Positions 10,861-23,109 are shown, counted from the stretch's first letter. The stretch is DNA of 64,000 nt from Euclidia mi (GCA_944739405.2 OX123182.2:22083326-22147325), one strand, 5' to 3'. The notes: a model not told the origin generated them from the sequence alone. A program made the numbers and translations.

Positions 10861-11075
10861 CTTTGACTGCACGGTTGAAGTAGTAGTTTAAGAGGCTGCC
10901 TCACCGCTTGACATTGAGCCGAGTGTTGTGGGTTCGATCCCCACACGATGCAACACTTTGTGTAATTTACAAATTGTTGTTTCGAGGCTGGGTATTCGTT
11001 GTCCGTTAGTTGTACGTTGTAAAGTCCCCCACAACGCAGGATTAATTCCTAATGCGGGAGTTGTCTTTAAAAAAA
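10861..11075 (+). repeat. SINE-2 (copy A)
   Basis: ctttgactgcacggttgaag, gaggctgcctcaccgcttga, B-box-like ggttcgatccccacac, attgttgtttcgaggctgg, aaagtcccccacaacgcagg, cctaatgcgggagttgtc, then an A-run. A near-identical copy at 28495-28709 shows that it was present before the duplication. Confidence 0.9.
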
Positions 11076-11355
11076 ATCCTCCTCTTGACTCACAATGCTA
11101 CGAGTATTGTGTCGCTGATAAGCAAAGGCGTCTTTCAACTGTAGGTTCTGCGTGTACTGCGAAATGCTTTGTGATGGAGGATGAAGTAACATTTACCCGT
11201 AACCTTGAATATTTAGTTGTCTTAGATACCTAATATAACTAACTTAGATTCTAATACTTTTTGCTATCCAAAGACATATTTTAATAACTTTAAACAAAAT
11301 TTATGAAACTTAACTTGAAAGCAATTGATCTGAAAGTGTAGAAAACGTATTCAAT

Positions 11356-11610
11356 ATGAATCCCGCACGTTGTTCAGCTGACATTGTCTGTTCTACAGAC
11401 TATATTTTATCCGAGACCTTGTTGACTGTACACAGAAACTCTTACGTAATATTTGGCGATATTGTTGATACTGTATCTCGAGCTACGAAGCCTTCATTAA
11501 CAGACGTCACTTCTATACAATCTGCGAAAACGATTACTCATGATATCACTATTGTTTCTACAAGAAAATTGTTTCGGGCATCCGAACTCCGTCCAAACAA
11601 GAAGTTTTAA
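11356..11610 (+). other. 84-codon open frame of unknown meaning (copy A)
   Basis: An ATG-initiated frame, repeated at 28990-29244 with a single base difference, which is synonymous. It has no signal peptide, transmembrane segment or motif that I recognise. The surrounding DNA is equally well preserved between the two copies, so the lack of amino-acid change is not evidence of selection. I regard it as more likely fortuitous or the remnant of an unknown element than a gene. Confidence 0.2.
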
Positions 11611-11637
11611 AGCAATTTTCTTTGACATTACCAAGTC

Positions 11638-11800
11638 AAGGCCAGCGATACTGTCAACCGCTGCTCCGAAACTCATTAACCCAAAAACTAGGGTCTTGAA
11701 TTTATTTTCTTGCCGCGGGCGAAAGATAATACTGGTCGGCGAAAATTAACCCCTAGAAAGCCGTTGGTACTTTCTTAATTAATTCAATCCTCATATTTCT
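11638..11800. other. Segment present only in copy A
   Basis: After ccaagtc the two copies diverge and rejoin at about 11801 (copy B 29272). Copy A has about 160 bp more, including cttgccgcgggcgaaag. No repeat ends or target-site duplication are visible, so it may be a deletion in B. Confidence 0.6.
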
Positions 11801-12286
11801 ATACATAATTTTCCACGTTCTATTCTTGAAGGTTTGTCATCATGAATATGTTTCTATATTTAATCTTCATTCTTTGCAAACATCTAACGAATTATTGAAT
11901 ATTTTCCTGTGAATTTTTATACAGATATTTGTTTTTGTTGTATATTTGCTGTGGTAAAATTAAAATACCTTTTGCGCAGAATTTAATAATATACCTTTGC
12001 GTAAATTCTTAAGGTAACAAGATGTATCAATAAATGTTATATTAAGGTTATTTATGTTTTGTGAATGCAAATATTTCATGAATTTGTGTGGGGAATTGAA
12101 TTATTGGGCTTATAAATGTTTCTTAGAACACAGAGCAGCTCAATAGGTATTAAAAGGCGTTCATAAGTTAGAATTATGTAAAAAAATTGAATAAAACATG
12201 GCTAGGTAAAGAAATTGTGAATGTAAAAGCATACAGGCAATCTAGTTATGCATGTTTCGTCCATTTTAGGCACGCGATAGAATTAA

Positions 12287-12420
12287 GGCAGCGATAGCCC
12301 AATGGAAATTCGAACAGACTGATAAATAGAGGGTATCGGGTTCAAATCCACGGCATGCACCACTGACTTTTTGAAATTCGATCGTATTTATTTGTTAATT
12401 ATCGCTTGGAACTTGTTTCG
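12287..12420 (+). repeat. SINE-3 (copy A)
   Basis: Third tRNA-headed type: A-box-like gcgatagcccaatgg, B-box-like gggttcaaatccacgg, then gcatgcaccactgactttt, gaaattcgatcgtattt and aattatcgcttgg. Partner at 35439-35572. A longer relative is at 29841-30105. Confidence 0.75.
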
Positions 12421-12910
12421 GAGAGCCCGTTAAGCCGTTGGTCCCGACTGAAATACAACTTATACTAATTTAAAACATGGTTTATCGCTATCCCTTTGAG
12501 CTGTGCTGATCAGCCCGCAGTCGCTCTGTGGAAAGGCTGATATTCTGTCATATCTGTTTAAACTAATAAGCGGACCTAGGTCTTGGATGAAACCAGCAAA
12601 ACGCTAGGATAATAATAAGGCACGCTTGTGGCTCGCTTGTATGCTATATACAATGTACATAAATGTTCTCTCTCCCGTGCTGTAGACTCTCGTGTCACAC
12701 TTGTTTACCAGCGCCATCCTTACTACGGTAATGTTATTATACTGTAAGCACTAGAGGATTCATGCAGCAATGCCGGCATTCATCATTTCTCCCCAATAAA
12801 AGTAGTGTTTTAATTGGACTGTAATTAAAAAGTAAACTTATGTAGACCGTATTTGATAGTTTTAATAATGACACTTAAGTCTTCCGTGGTTACGATTCCT
12901 GTATTTTTTT

Positions 12911-13132
12911 TATAGACCCACTCCTGTATCCCCGAAGGCCAGGCATTTCGCCATGAATATTTAGGTCCCACGTAATAGAGGGCGAGCCTGTTGCCGTTAC
13001 CGGGCACATCACCAGACACCGGGCTGCTACTGAGAATTCGGAAAACCCAGTAACACTTTTGCCCGACCCGGGAATCGAACCCGGGACCTCCAATCAGCAG
13101 TCGGATACGCTATCCACTGGACCACGGAGGCA
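12911..13132 (-). repeat. SINE-1, minus strand (copy A)
   Basis: Complete head with a very good B-box (cgggaatcgaacccggga on plus) and head end atccactggaccacggagg; body taggtcccacgtaatagagg; tail cccactcctgtatccccgaa with a short deletion of the usual tail. Partner at 36061-36282. Confidence 0.9.
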
Positions 13133-14154
13133 GGTATTTATAATGTAATTCACAATATATGTGAAATAACTATTCACCAAGCTTAAACACAGTACAATTA
13201 CACACCCTCCATTCCAAAGATAAAAACAGCAGTTGAAATCTTCATGGAAACATACGTTGCTTCGCTCCATAATGTTTATACGAGATGGTTCACATACACA
13301 TTACAACCCCTTTGTACTCTCCGTCCTTGCGTTACAAAGTGATCCTCACATTCTGTTTTAAGAACCTAATTTTAGCCAAAGGCCACACGGCAGTGTGACG
13401 TCAACGTCGAAGTGTTTATTTGTATTTGGATGTAAGTTTTATAGTGAATATGTCGTTTGATTGTATCTTATCAAATAGCCTTTCAGTGGATTACTCATTG
13501 CTGTATATAGACCGCAAAAAATTTGGGTTACAATATCATTGTAAATCGTAAGCAGGATTTGACCTACCATACCAAGCTGGCCAGAAGGGGACGCTAAGCG
13601 TTGAATCTTCGCAGATACACTATTTGCTCCGTTTATTTTCTTTAGTCACCTCTTACGACAGCCACGGTATGAAAAGCGTTAGTAATATTTTGTATTCCTT
13701 ATGCGTCTAAACATGCAGCAGTATTGTATTTGCTGACCTGTAATAATATCTACTTAGTATTTAAAAAAAGGTTTGTTGACTCACTACACACGTGGGTAAA
13801 TTTGAGGTAAATCAGTGGAAGGAACATTTAAAATCCCACCCAACCAACTTGGGTTTCAACCAGGGACAAAACTTATGTATGAAGAAAATTATTTTCTCGC
13901 AGGCTAAGTCGCAGACATAAACTAGTTAGGATAATATATATATTTTCCAGCAGACGGTATGTCGCGACACTCGACCGCCAACTTCACACATCTTTAAAAT
14001 TATGAAGCATACTTGAGCTTCTTTACATTTATTTTGTACTAAAATTTTGTAGTGAAGAAATATTTTAGAATGTTATTTAACTTTTACACGAGAGGCATGC
14101 TCGACGTATGCTGCTGACTAAGAAAGCTGACTCACATACTATTTTAATATATAT
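13133..14154. other. Mostly unique DNA with a lone SINE 5' module
   Basis: At about 13570-13680 the minus strand reads ccgtggctgtcgtaagaggt, then gcaaatagtgtatctgcgaa, resembling the module upstream of the SINE at 59080. The rest is AT-rich and unremarkable. The corresponding B sequence is 36283-37304. Confidence 0.45.
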
Positions 14155-14404
14155 TTATAGACTCACGCCTGTATCTCCGAAGGGGTAGGCAGAGGTGTAA
14201 TATTACACCCACTTTTCGCCATTATATTTAGGTCCCACGTAATAGGGGGCGAGCATATTGCCGTACCGGGCACATTACCAGACTTCGTGAAGCTACTAAG
14301 GATTTTCTAACGGAAAAACCCAATAACACTTTGCCCGAGCCGGGAATCGAACACGAGACCTCCCAATTCCACGCGCACATTTATGCTTCGAGACCAACGA
14401 GGCA
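14155..14404 (-). repeat. SINE-1 variant with gcataaatgtgcgcg-type head (copy A)
   Basis: Tail agactcacgcctgtatctcc, body aggtcccacgtaataggggg, B-box region gccgggaatcgaacacgaga, and a distinct head (cgcgcacatttatgc, then ccaacgaggcag) shared with the SINE at 59080-59334. In copy B this element is split by a LINE insertion exactly in the middle (37305-37482 and 39223-39303). Confidence 0.88.
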
Positions 14405-14431
14405 GTATATATAACTTAATATAAGATTACA

Positions 14432-14518
14432 CTATCCAAGGATTTGGAGATTAGAGACGCATTTTTGACATAAGCTCCATACAAAACATGTCAAATCTGT
14501 AAATCCATAGATAGATCA
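14432..14518. mobile_element. Short MITE (copy A)
   Basis: Inverted ends ctatccaaggatttggagat and, from the right, atctatctatggatttacag; middle cataagctccatac. Same family as 7767-7869. Partner in copy B at 39330-39416. Confidence 0.6.
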
Positions 14519-14847
14519 TAATTATGATATTAGGACCGCTCGTAAGTCAGGCTGTGGCCACAGGAGCCCAGCCGCCTAATGTTGGTTATTGGTTGCATCG
14601 GAATCCACTCTTCGATCAGGCAAACTAACTGAGACAACCTATTCCTGTGAGTGTTTAACCAACCCTGATGTCGGATTTGGCTGATCACCCATAGGCATCC
14701 AATCTATTCCGATGGTAAAAGTACCTTCGAAACCACGGGAACACTCTGATATAAATGCCACACGCAGTCACCTATCCAATTAATGAGAGTCTAGATCCAA
14801 GACAAGTCAAGTCACGCTAAGAGCGCTACGCTCTGATCACTATGTAT

Positions 14848-14986
14848 GAGCGCTACACTACGAGCGTTACCCTACGAGCGCCACGCTACGAGCACCACGC
14901 TACGAGCGCCACGCTACGAGCGCCACGCTACGAGCGCCACGCTACGAGCACTATGCTACGAGCGCACGCCACGAGCGCTACGCTAC
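14848..14986 (+). repeat. 14-bp minisatellite, 10 units (copy A)
   Basis: Ten head-to-tail units of gagcgccacgctac with minor variants (one unit is 13 bp). Copy B has nine units at 39760-39884. The frame shift created by a 14-bp period argues against a coding role. Confidence 0.9.
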
Positions 14987-14992
14987 ACGTTA

Positions 14993-15750
14993 CAGCTTCG
15001 TCAAAACTGTGAGCGATTGATATGGTTTAGTTTCCTCTCGACGTTAGGAAATAAACTGGTGGTTGCATAACTACATATTATTTGCTTTGTTGTATAATTT
15101 TTGCTTTGATAAGCATACTACACAGTGTGGCCGTCCTTTAATACGACCTTTATGTATCATGCTGCATACAACGGTGTGTCAATACTTGCTTGAATAGGAA
15201 GTTGAGCAGTCGCATAATTAGATTTTAGGTCGGCGTTTCGATCCGAGGGGCGTGTTTGTGTTGGATTCATTAGCGGTTCGTAGAAACTTTCACAGTATAC
15301 GGTTAGATAGTTTTTCGAGTGAATAGTGCAAATTAGACTTTGTCAGTTATAATTTTAAAATGGATTAAAGCTAGCTTTATCTTCTTTAAGCTGATCGTAG
15401 CTATACTTATTACAGTACCTAGCAGTCAGGACCACTCTCTGATCATAAAAGGTAACTTACTTCGTAAATATGACTATCTCAGCTCTAGGTAAAACATCCC
15501 AACAAGACCTGCCATAATTAATTATGTAATTCCCGGACAAACTTATAGAACTTAAATACATGTTACAGGATAACTACAACGAAAATTCTAGCAACTAAGA
15601 TCAAATAAAATGTAACCCTACCATGATTTCAGCGCCCAAGATAACTACAGTTTTTGACCTTGAAATCAAAATTCACCCTAAAATAAAAAAGAAAAACGTA
15701 ATTGGTTTTAGTCGAAAGAGGACGTGTTTAATAAAAAACAGGCGGTATTC
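14993..15750. other. Non-coding stretch of copy A
   Basis: AT-rich, partner of 42614-43325. At 15165 copy A reads gctgcatacaacggtgtg where copy B has a 60-bp hairpin instead. No element ends recognised. Confidence 0.5.
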
Positions 15751-15754
15751 TAAA

Positions 15755-15812
15755 ATCTTGGGGGAGGCTTATGTCCAGCAGTGGACTTCTCTAGGCTGAT
15801 ATGAGATGATGA
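15755..15812 (+). repeat. LINE 3' tail fragment (copy A)
   Basis: gaggcttatgtccagcagtg, then gacttctctaggctgatatg, then agatgatgac. This closely resembles the 3' end of RTE-type LINEs that are frequent in Lepidoptera (from memory). Partner at 43338-43387. The reverse orientation of the same tail appears at 21345-21395. Confidence 0.6.
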
Positions 15813-16990
15813 CCCTAAAATCGTCTTATGACCAAAGCGCACAAGTCTCTTTCACCACCGAGATCTGTTAACTTCCATTCTCTTTTCAAATACTCAAGTC
15901 ATCACACCAATACAATCCACTGAATAGCCAATCACAGCGATCAAATTACTAGCCAAAACGTTTCATACTCTATCAACATAATCGAAAAATCGCTGGTGGC
16001 TATATAAATCATGAATTACGTACCTATGTGCCTTGGTACTAAGCCCCGTGTTGATTTACTTGAAGCCTACCTACTTACTACGAAAACTTTTATTTTTAGG
16101 CAACTTACTAAGACTTTAGGCAGCTAGGAACCAGTTATAATCAAAACGACGACAAGGAACACTAAAGTTTCCAGATATATATTTCTATTTCGGTAAACTT
16201 AACTGAAGTTTCAACGAAAATACTTTTGTAACAATGTTAATATAAATCTAGCTTTACTGGGTGATGGTTGTGCGTTTTATTATACGTTTAATCATTGGGG
16301 CGGTCTATACCAGGGGATTTATAAGCATCATGAGGAATGGATAACTATTACACGATAAGAAAACGAATAGAAAGGATAGTTTGTTAAACGAGTGCACTTC
16401 AGGCGTGACTCTATAATAACTTATTATCATCGTAGAGTCTTAACTGATAATACAACAAAATTAAAATTCTTTTCAATCAGGTTTTCCTCGAAATTATACG
16501 CACAGACATCTGCCATTTTCAAATTATGAATCATTGAATTGCTTCAAAACCTTCTGAGTAAGATAAAATGTAGTTATATACATTTATCGGCATGTTATCA
16601 AAATTTTAAGCAGGTATTAGTCGTACTTATATACATAACTACATATAAAAAACAATATGTGGCAAAAATAAACGCTATTTAAGCCAACCGGGCAACCGTA
16701 CGAAAATTAGGTCAGAATTTGAAGCAAACATTAATTTAGAGACGGCTCCGGCTCTGTAGATTTATGCGAGCAAATTCTCAGATGAAATTTGGACTGTCCA
16801 AAAGCAAACAAGTGGATTAATCGTAAGAGGTAAAGCCGGGACTCACGACTCTGTATCCTAAAGAGGTAGATATAAGTGTATTACAGATTTACATTTGTGT
16901 GTCGCTAGCTTTATTTATGTTCTGTTTATTAGGGGACGATCTTGTTACTACTGTTATATATTATTTAAATTATGTATTTATTGTTGGGTA
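15813..16990. other. Non-coding stretch of copy A
   Basis: Partner of 43388-44530. A possible SINE-1 tail remnant sits at 16838-16900 (gggactcacgactctgtatc). Nothing else supported. Confidence 0.45.
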
Positions 16991-17009
16991 AATAAACTTC
17001 GAATAAAAT

Positions 17010-17760
17010 TAAGTCGCTGTAAAGAATATATTCTTTATTATTTAAGTAACTTAAGAAATTAACGGAATCACAGAACTTAAAACTACAATGAATTTAAAAT
17101 ATTATTATACAATACAAATATGGCACACACCTAAAATATTTAAACAGAATAAAGATAAAAAAAGTACAAAAAACGACATAATAAAAAACAAAAAGGCTAT
17201 AACTAAATTATTTAATATAGTAGATAGTTATTAATGGTATACTCTACAACCTTTCGTAGCCCACAGCTAGACGTAAACCTCTCCTAATTATCGACGTCAC
17301 AATAGCGTTGTTAGTTAATTTGGCCTACTCTACCTCGCCAGCCAGATGGTTTGATGACGAGTTTTCGTTTCTTCCCAAAAATACTATACTATTTCTTAAG
17401 ATAAGATAAGATAGTTTATTTCGCAAACATGGGTACAGTACATGATCTTAAATACAATTATACAGGTTCAGCCATATTTTACCATTAGGCATGCGAAAGG
17501 TACAATACCAAAAACACAAATTAAAATTACACAAAGACACAGTTTCGACACATAATCGTGTTTACATTTATAAATATTCAAACAAATGCATTCTCTTTTT
17601 CTGCAAAAAAATCTGAAATACTGTAATAAGCTTTATTAACTAAAAATTAACTAAAAAGGAACTTATTTCTTTTTAAATAATGAAAAAGAAAATTAAGTTC
17701 CATTTCCTCTTGCCAATATAAAGCGCGCGCGATTCATGCCTATAAAACATCTTGCCTTAA
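17010..17760 (-). repeat. LINE 3'-UTR-like fragments (copy A)
   Basis: Two A-tail-like boundaries on the minus strand: attctttattatttaag at 17028-17045 and an aagataagataagat run at 17398-17412 followed by agtttatttcgcaaacatgg. This arrangement (reverse of a polyadenylation-like aataaa and a short tandem tail) is typical of LINE 3' ends. No reverse-transcriptase coding remains. Partner 44545-45295. Confidence 0.4.
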
Positions 17761-18104
17761 TATTAAAAAAGGAAATTTAGAACATACGCATTAAATCTTC
17801 CTAGAACTTAGGTTTTGAATAAGACGATTATGTCCGGGGCTGACCACGATTCAAAGGTAAAAATCCCCGGGTCGGACGGGATCGGCCGGCGGAGGGCATA
17901 ATCGACAAACCCGATTACAGATTTCCCCGGGCGACATTTTCCATTGATCCCAAATCACTAAGAGCTCTCGAACCATTGTCGCTTTTGAGTATATGCAGCA
18001 TTTTGTATAGATTTTAATCCTTGAAGAGAAGACTTCTGTAGAAGCACCATTAACACTTCTTCGCAGTTAAAACACTTTTCCTGGTGCGAAAACTGAAACG
18101 TCTT

Positions 18105-18235
18105 TGCGACAGATATAGCCAAGGGGAGAGATCGACTTACTCTTCCACGGTGGTATCGGGTTTTAATCTATGGCGCGAACCACATACTTTTCGAAATTAA
18201 GTACAAAAATAGTATCGTTTAGCTAGTGCTTCGGC
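18105..18235 (+). repeat. SINE-3, degenerate (copy A)
   Basis: gcgacagatatagccaagg, gtggtatcgggttttaatct, atggcgcgaaccacatactt, gaaattaagtacaaaaat follow the SINE-3 order. The B-box is mutated. Partner about 45648-45775. Confidence 0.6.
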
Positions 18236-21008
18236 GATCACGTTGGCTGTCTTCAAGCCAATGGTATCGGCTGACATTAAGATGACTGTCAATACGGGGA
18301 GTCGGTATCCTTAACTATGTTGATACCCACCGAAGCCACCAAATGTGTCTATCCTCTGGACAGCAGAGGCCCGGCAGCAGTGGCTCTGTAGGAACGCTAA
18401 TAATTTGTCAAATCTGGTTAGACTAGAGAGTGAATTCCGGGCTCCAAACTTCAAGCAGTTGTGTAGTATGCATTCGATTCGAGATAATACTATTACGATG
18501 ATAAATCTACTGACTTCTATGTCAAAGCTCTAAGAGAGAGTAATTTTTAAATTATTTCCCAAGAATTTGTATCATAGTTAGTGGCATCAGGCGTTAAGAC
18601 TGTCGATAGAAAAAAAAATTTGCAAAGGAAATCCGGTTTCCTTATGTTTTTTTATCCGCTGGGAGTTGATTGACCGTGGTGGTGTTGGCAATTAATTTTG
18701 AAATCTCATCTACAATTTTATTTCTATCGTATGTTAATTGAGTTTTTCATTTCGGTTTGCTTTGTGAATCTTTGCCTTGATTGGTTGGACTGTTTTTGAC
18801 ATTAGATAGTTACTGATTCAATAAGCGAATGTTTTTACAATACTACAAATATGACTTTTTATACAGTTACAGTTTTGTACAGCAGTTTTGTACATTGACT
18901 TATATATGCGTGGCATCGCATAATTCGACCATGCTATTACATCTTTCTTGCTTAGAAATTCTTTTTAGCCTTCGACGCAATCCGAACTTTGTCATAAGTT
19001 TTCATGTCTGCGTATTTGGTGATCAGTATGTCCATCTGTAGCAACGTGGGGATACGTTGCTACAGATATATTATTATATAAACGCTCTAAAACATAATTT
19101 TTAGATACCTCTCATCGGCACAAAAAGGCACTTTAACAATTTGATGACAAATGTATGTATCTAGGCAGTACCTACTTACATTAAATGGTTGTACTAGATT
19201 CTATCTTGTGTAATTAAATAAATAAATATAATTCTTTATTGGAGAACTGTAAACATTTAGAATTAGCGTGATCTTTCGCGTCGTTAATTAAATACAGGTA
19301 CCTACAATAAGCTCACATTTGGTACAACATTACATTTGCAGTAGAAATAAATCAGCAGTGTTCGAGCAGTCGGCTGTTGCTGTAATTAATTTGTATTTCA
19401 CAGGTTTCGTGGCATTGCTTAATTAACTTGGCGGTGGAATGTGTTTTCACTTATTATAGACTAAATTCTGCCCCAAGTTTCGCCCGCATAGGTGTCAGTT
19501 ATAGCGACAAAAGGTCTGATCAGTCTTTGTGTGTAAAGTAACAAACATCCATCGATTAATTCAGATTTGGCATTTATTATCCACTAATATACCCAAATAT
19601 TTAAAGGAATCTTAAAATGAAAGTACAGATTAAGATAGCATAATATGTATTAGAAGAAGCTATACTCAACAACGCTAGTAGCGATATGAACCAGGACCTT
19701 TGGGTTAAGACATTATAAGATGACAAGATATAAAAAAAGAACTTCCTGATAGCTGAATGTCGTCCACATAACTTTATTTGCGTGAGTGAAAATGTCATCT
19801 TATTGGTCACCACTACATTCGCAGCCAACACACATAAGGATTAGCCGTATGCGATCCCACAGTTTGGCATGAACTTTGCATGTTGGTTTGAAAATGGTCC
19901 AAAGTTGCCCTGTTAATTGATCAGTTACCAGGCCAACGCCTATCAATTAGTTAAATAATGTTCTCTGGCTACACCACCGTTCAATTTTATTAACATGTTT
20001 AAACAAGTGCCAAAATGTATTGTTTATTAAAGTAATACTGCGCCCGCTACTCTTTAAAGGTCAGCCATGTTTGCATAGAGCATTTATTCATTTTGGTAAA
20101 ATAAATAATTGTGCACTACATGCCGAATGAAGCTTTTATTAATAGTTAGAACGTAATTTTATATCAAGACATGTATAGAAGCATAGAGGCCGTGTCCTCG
20201 ATTACACCCGTGAACAGAGCTATAGCGATAGCGGAGCAGTAAGCAATGGAAAAAGCCAAGGGCGGTTTTCACTTCTTAAACTACCACACGTCTCACTAGG
20301 ATTCGAACAGTGAAGTATCGGGCGAATTAATTGCTAGGTAGGTCGATAAGAATTCATTTGAACAAAACTCCCTGACTTGGTTCACCATATCGCTCTACGC
20401 GCTACCGTTACTTCTACCATAGATAAGTATAATACTTCTACTATCGTTCAGAACTGTACATTCATATTATCCAATCGCACCGCTCTCGCTGCCACTTCGC
20501 TTATCACTTCCGTCGAGACCGCGGCCTTACTTTATTTTAACACGTTATCTGCCACGTCAGGCACCAGTGCTTGACAGACATGGTATCTGTTAGAGCCGTG
20601 TCAGTCACTAGTGCCTGACGCAAACGTTTGTAATTCAAATGATCTCAGGGAGCCGTCAGGCGCATTTCGGGTGTTTTACACTGTTGAAATTGACTGACAA
20701 GGCCCCAAGAAATTATGTTCATCTTAGCCTAACATTTCCTACATATGGAACAGATTTTTGAGTACATGTCTAAGGCAAAAAAATACACAATGAATTTCTA
20801 AACATTTTTATTCATTGTTCCTTCCGCAATAAATTTGAAGCGATGAAATAAGTGCAGTTCCTACGCATTCCGCATGCGAGGCCCCCGACAGGTTTTGTAG
20901 GTAGTAGAGCCTTGCTAATTTCAGCATGAATGGGCCGGCTCGACCGGGGAAGTACTACCCTCTCACAGAAAATCGACGTAAAGTAACGGTACCTAAACTG
21001 TTGCGTTT
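18236..21008. other. Non-coding stretch of copy A
   Basis: Partner of 45776-49820 (minus the 46054-47307 insertion). The open frames here (for example 18829-19041 and 20377-20574) are broken or altered in copy B and resemble nothing known. At 19215-19235 an ataaataaatataattcttt run could be another minus-strand LINE tail. The empty site of the copy B insertion is at 18504-18511 (aatctact). Confidence 0.5.
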
Positions 21009-21011
21009 CGT

Positions 21012-21198
21012 TCGGTGAGTGAGAGTGGCCCTATCCCCTATTCCTTCTCCCCCATCCCACTTCTCATCCTATCCCCATTCCCAACCCCAAGGGGCGGCAA
21101 CGCACTTGCGACTCCTGTGGTGTTGCTTGTGTCCATGGGCGGCGGTAATTGCTTACCATCAGGCAATCCGTCTGCTCGTTTGCCGCCTATTAACATAA
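21012..21198 (+). repeat. Lepidopteran retroposon 3' end
   Basis: Landmarks ggggcggcaacgcacttgcg, gtccatgggcggcggtaatt, gcttaccatcaggcaatccg, tctgctcgtttgccgcctat, then an A-run. I recognise this from memory as the 3' end of a very common lepidopteran retroposon. Partner 49823-50001. Confidence 0.7.
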
Positions 21199-21199
21199 A

Positions 21200-22695
21200 A
21201 AAAAACCGGTCAAGTGCGAGTCGGACTCGCGCACCGAGGGTTCCGTACAAACCTGTAGGTATATAAGTAAAAGTAAAAAATTATAAAGTACAGAATAATT
21301 AGCAAATAGGTTTGAAGACTATGTAATTATTTGAAATCTCAATCTCAATCAGCCTATCGCAGTCCACTGCTGGACATAGGCCTCTCCCAACACGCACCAC
21401 AGCACATGGTCCTCAGACTTCCGCATCCTTTATCTGGGCTATAAGACGTTGCTTCGTACCAAATTTCAAGATTCTGAGTACACGGAAAGTACCCTGTAGG
21501 TTTTGATTCACTTGCGAGTAGGCGCTAGTTTGAAAATATGCTTATATTGCTCTTTCTTTTCATTGCGTTAACATAGAAGCTTGATTTTGTTGCAGCCTAA
21601 CGGTGTTATATACCTGAGTATTTGATGTGAATTTCAATTTAATACCTCCACGCGTTCAAGAGAAAGGGGTAGTAACTTTAAATTTATTAAAAATATTTTT
21701 TATATGCTGTATCTAAAAATTTACAGATTTCGCAATTTTTCCTTCATATGTAATACAAGACGTTACTTCGTACCAAATTTCAAGATTCTGCGTTCACGGG
21801 AAGTACCCTGTAGGTTTTGATTCACTTGCGAGTAGGCGCGAGTTTGAAAATGTGCTTATATTGTTCTTTCTTTTGATTGCGTTGACATAGAAGCTTGATT
21901 TTGTTACAGCCTTACGGTGTTATATACCTGAGTATTTGATATGAATTTCAATTTAATACCACCACGCGTTCAAGAGAAAGGGGTAGTAACTTTAAATGTA
22001 TCAAAAATATTTTTCTTATATGATGTAACAAAAAATTTATGGTTTTCGCAATTTTACCTTTATATGTGCTATAAGGCGTTGCTTCGTACCAAATTTCAAG
22101 ATTCTAAGCTCACGGAAAGTACCCTGTAGGTTTTGATTCACTTGCGAGTAGGCGCGAGTTTGAAAATATGCTTATATTGCTCTTTCTTTTCATTGCGTTG
22201 ACATAGAAGCTTGATGTTGTTGCAGCCTAATGGTGTTATATACCTGAGTATTTGATATGAATTTCAATTTAACACCTCCACGCGTTCAAGAGAAAGGGGT
22301 AGTAACTTAAAATTTATTAAAAATATTTTTCATATATGATGTAACTAAAAATTTATGGTTTTCGCAATTTTTCCTTTATATGTGCTATGAGGCGTTGCTT
22401 CGTACTTAATTTCAAGATTCTGAGCTCACGGAAAGTACCCTGTAGGTTTTGATTCCAATGCGAGTTTGAAAATATGCTTCAATTTGCAGCATATACGGCT
22501 GTATCTTTTGATTGCGTTGGATTAGAAGTTTGATCTTTTTACAGCTCTATGAAACCGTAGTTTAGAGTATTTGGTATAAATTTCAGTTTGATACGTCCAC
22601 GCATTCCTGAGAAAAAGGGTCTTGACAGACGGACGGACAACAAAGTGATCCTATAAGGGTTCCGTTTTTGCCTCTCGAGGTACGGAACCCTAAAA
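21200..22695 (+). repeat. accggtcaag...ggaaccctaaa repeat with 316-bp internal array (copy A)
   Basis: Starts aaccggtcaagtgcgagtcg and ends gttccgtttttgcctctcga followed by tacggaaccctaaaaa, the two ends of a repeat common in Lepidoptera (from memory). Its middle is expanded: units starting aagacgttgcttcg or a variant at 21443, 21757, 22073 and 22389 repeat with spacing 314, 316 and 316 bp. Each contains gtaccctgtaggttttgatt and ccacgcgttcaagagaaagg. Copy B (50005-50740) has only the units at 50232 and 50548. Confidence 0.85.
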
Positions 22696-22859
22696 AGGTT
22701 GCAACTTGCAAGGAATCAACTATGACTCGCGTAGGTACCTGTGGGTACCTTAGCGCCGCACCGAGCGTCATTCCCGCGCAAATATAGTGGCGGCAGGCGT
22801 AGGTTATTACGATCTTTTGTTTGGCTACGTTGGAAACTCTCTTTATGAGCCATATCAAC

Positions 22860-23105
22860 TCGACGCCAACCCGGCCAGAGTGTGATCAATCAGGCTTGGG
22901 ACTGGCGGTGGAGGTGTGTGGTGTCTCTCCCCTAAAGGCGTTCGGGGCATACCCACTAAAACCACCGCGGTGTCCCTATGGGTCCCGTGTAGCGGCAGGG
23001 TCACGCGATTCGCGGATAGCATACTTTTCCGGGATTGGCTCGTCGTTGGTGTTGGCGGGCCCCGTCGTCATCTTTGATACGAAGCCTGACAAAATGCCTG
23101 ACATG
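22860..23105 (+). mobile_element. GC-rich retroposon fragment, only in copy A
   Basis: GC-rich block with accaccgcggtgtccctat and atacccactaaa. The same words, inverted, occur in the 230-bp retroposon at 56960-57189 (cacccgcttaa-like region next to accgcggtgt). Together with 22580-22860 it is missing from copy B, which instead joins ggtataaa to gcaatggctat with about a dozen filler bases. Confidence 0.6.
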
Positions 23106-23109
23106 GCGC

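Noticed and set aside
10928..11233. 101-codon frame repeated at 28562-28867
   Set aside because: It reads through the SINE-2 body and is explained by it.
11356..11610. Conserved small host gene in both duplicated copies
   Set aside because: Flanking non-coding DNA is just as conserved between the copies, so identity reflects recent common origin; no domain or homologue recognised.
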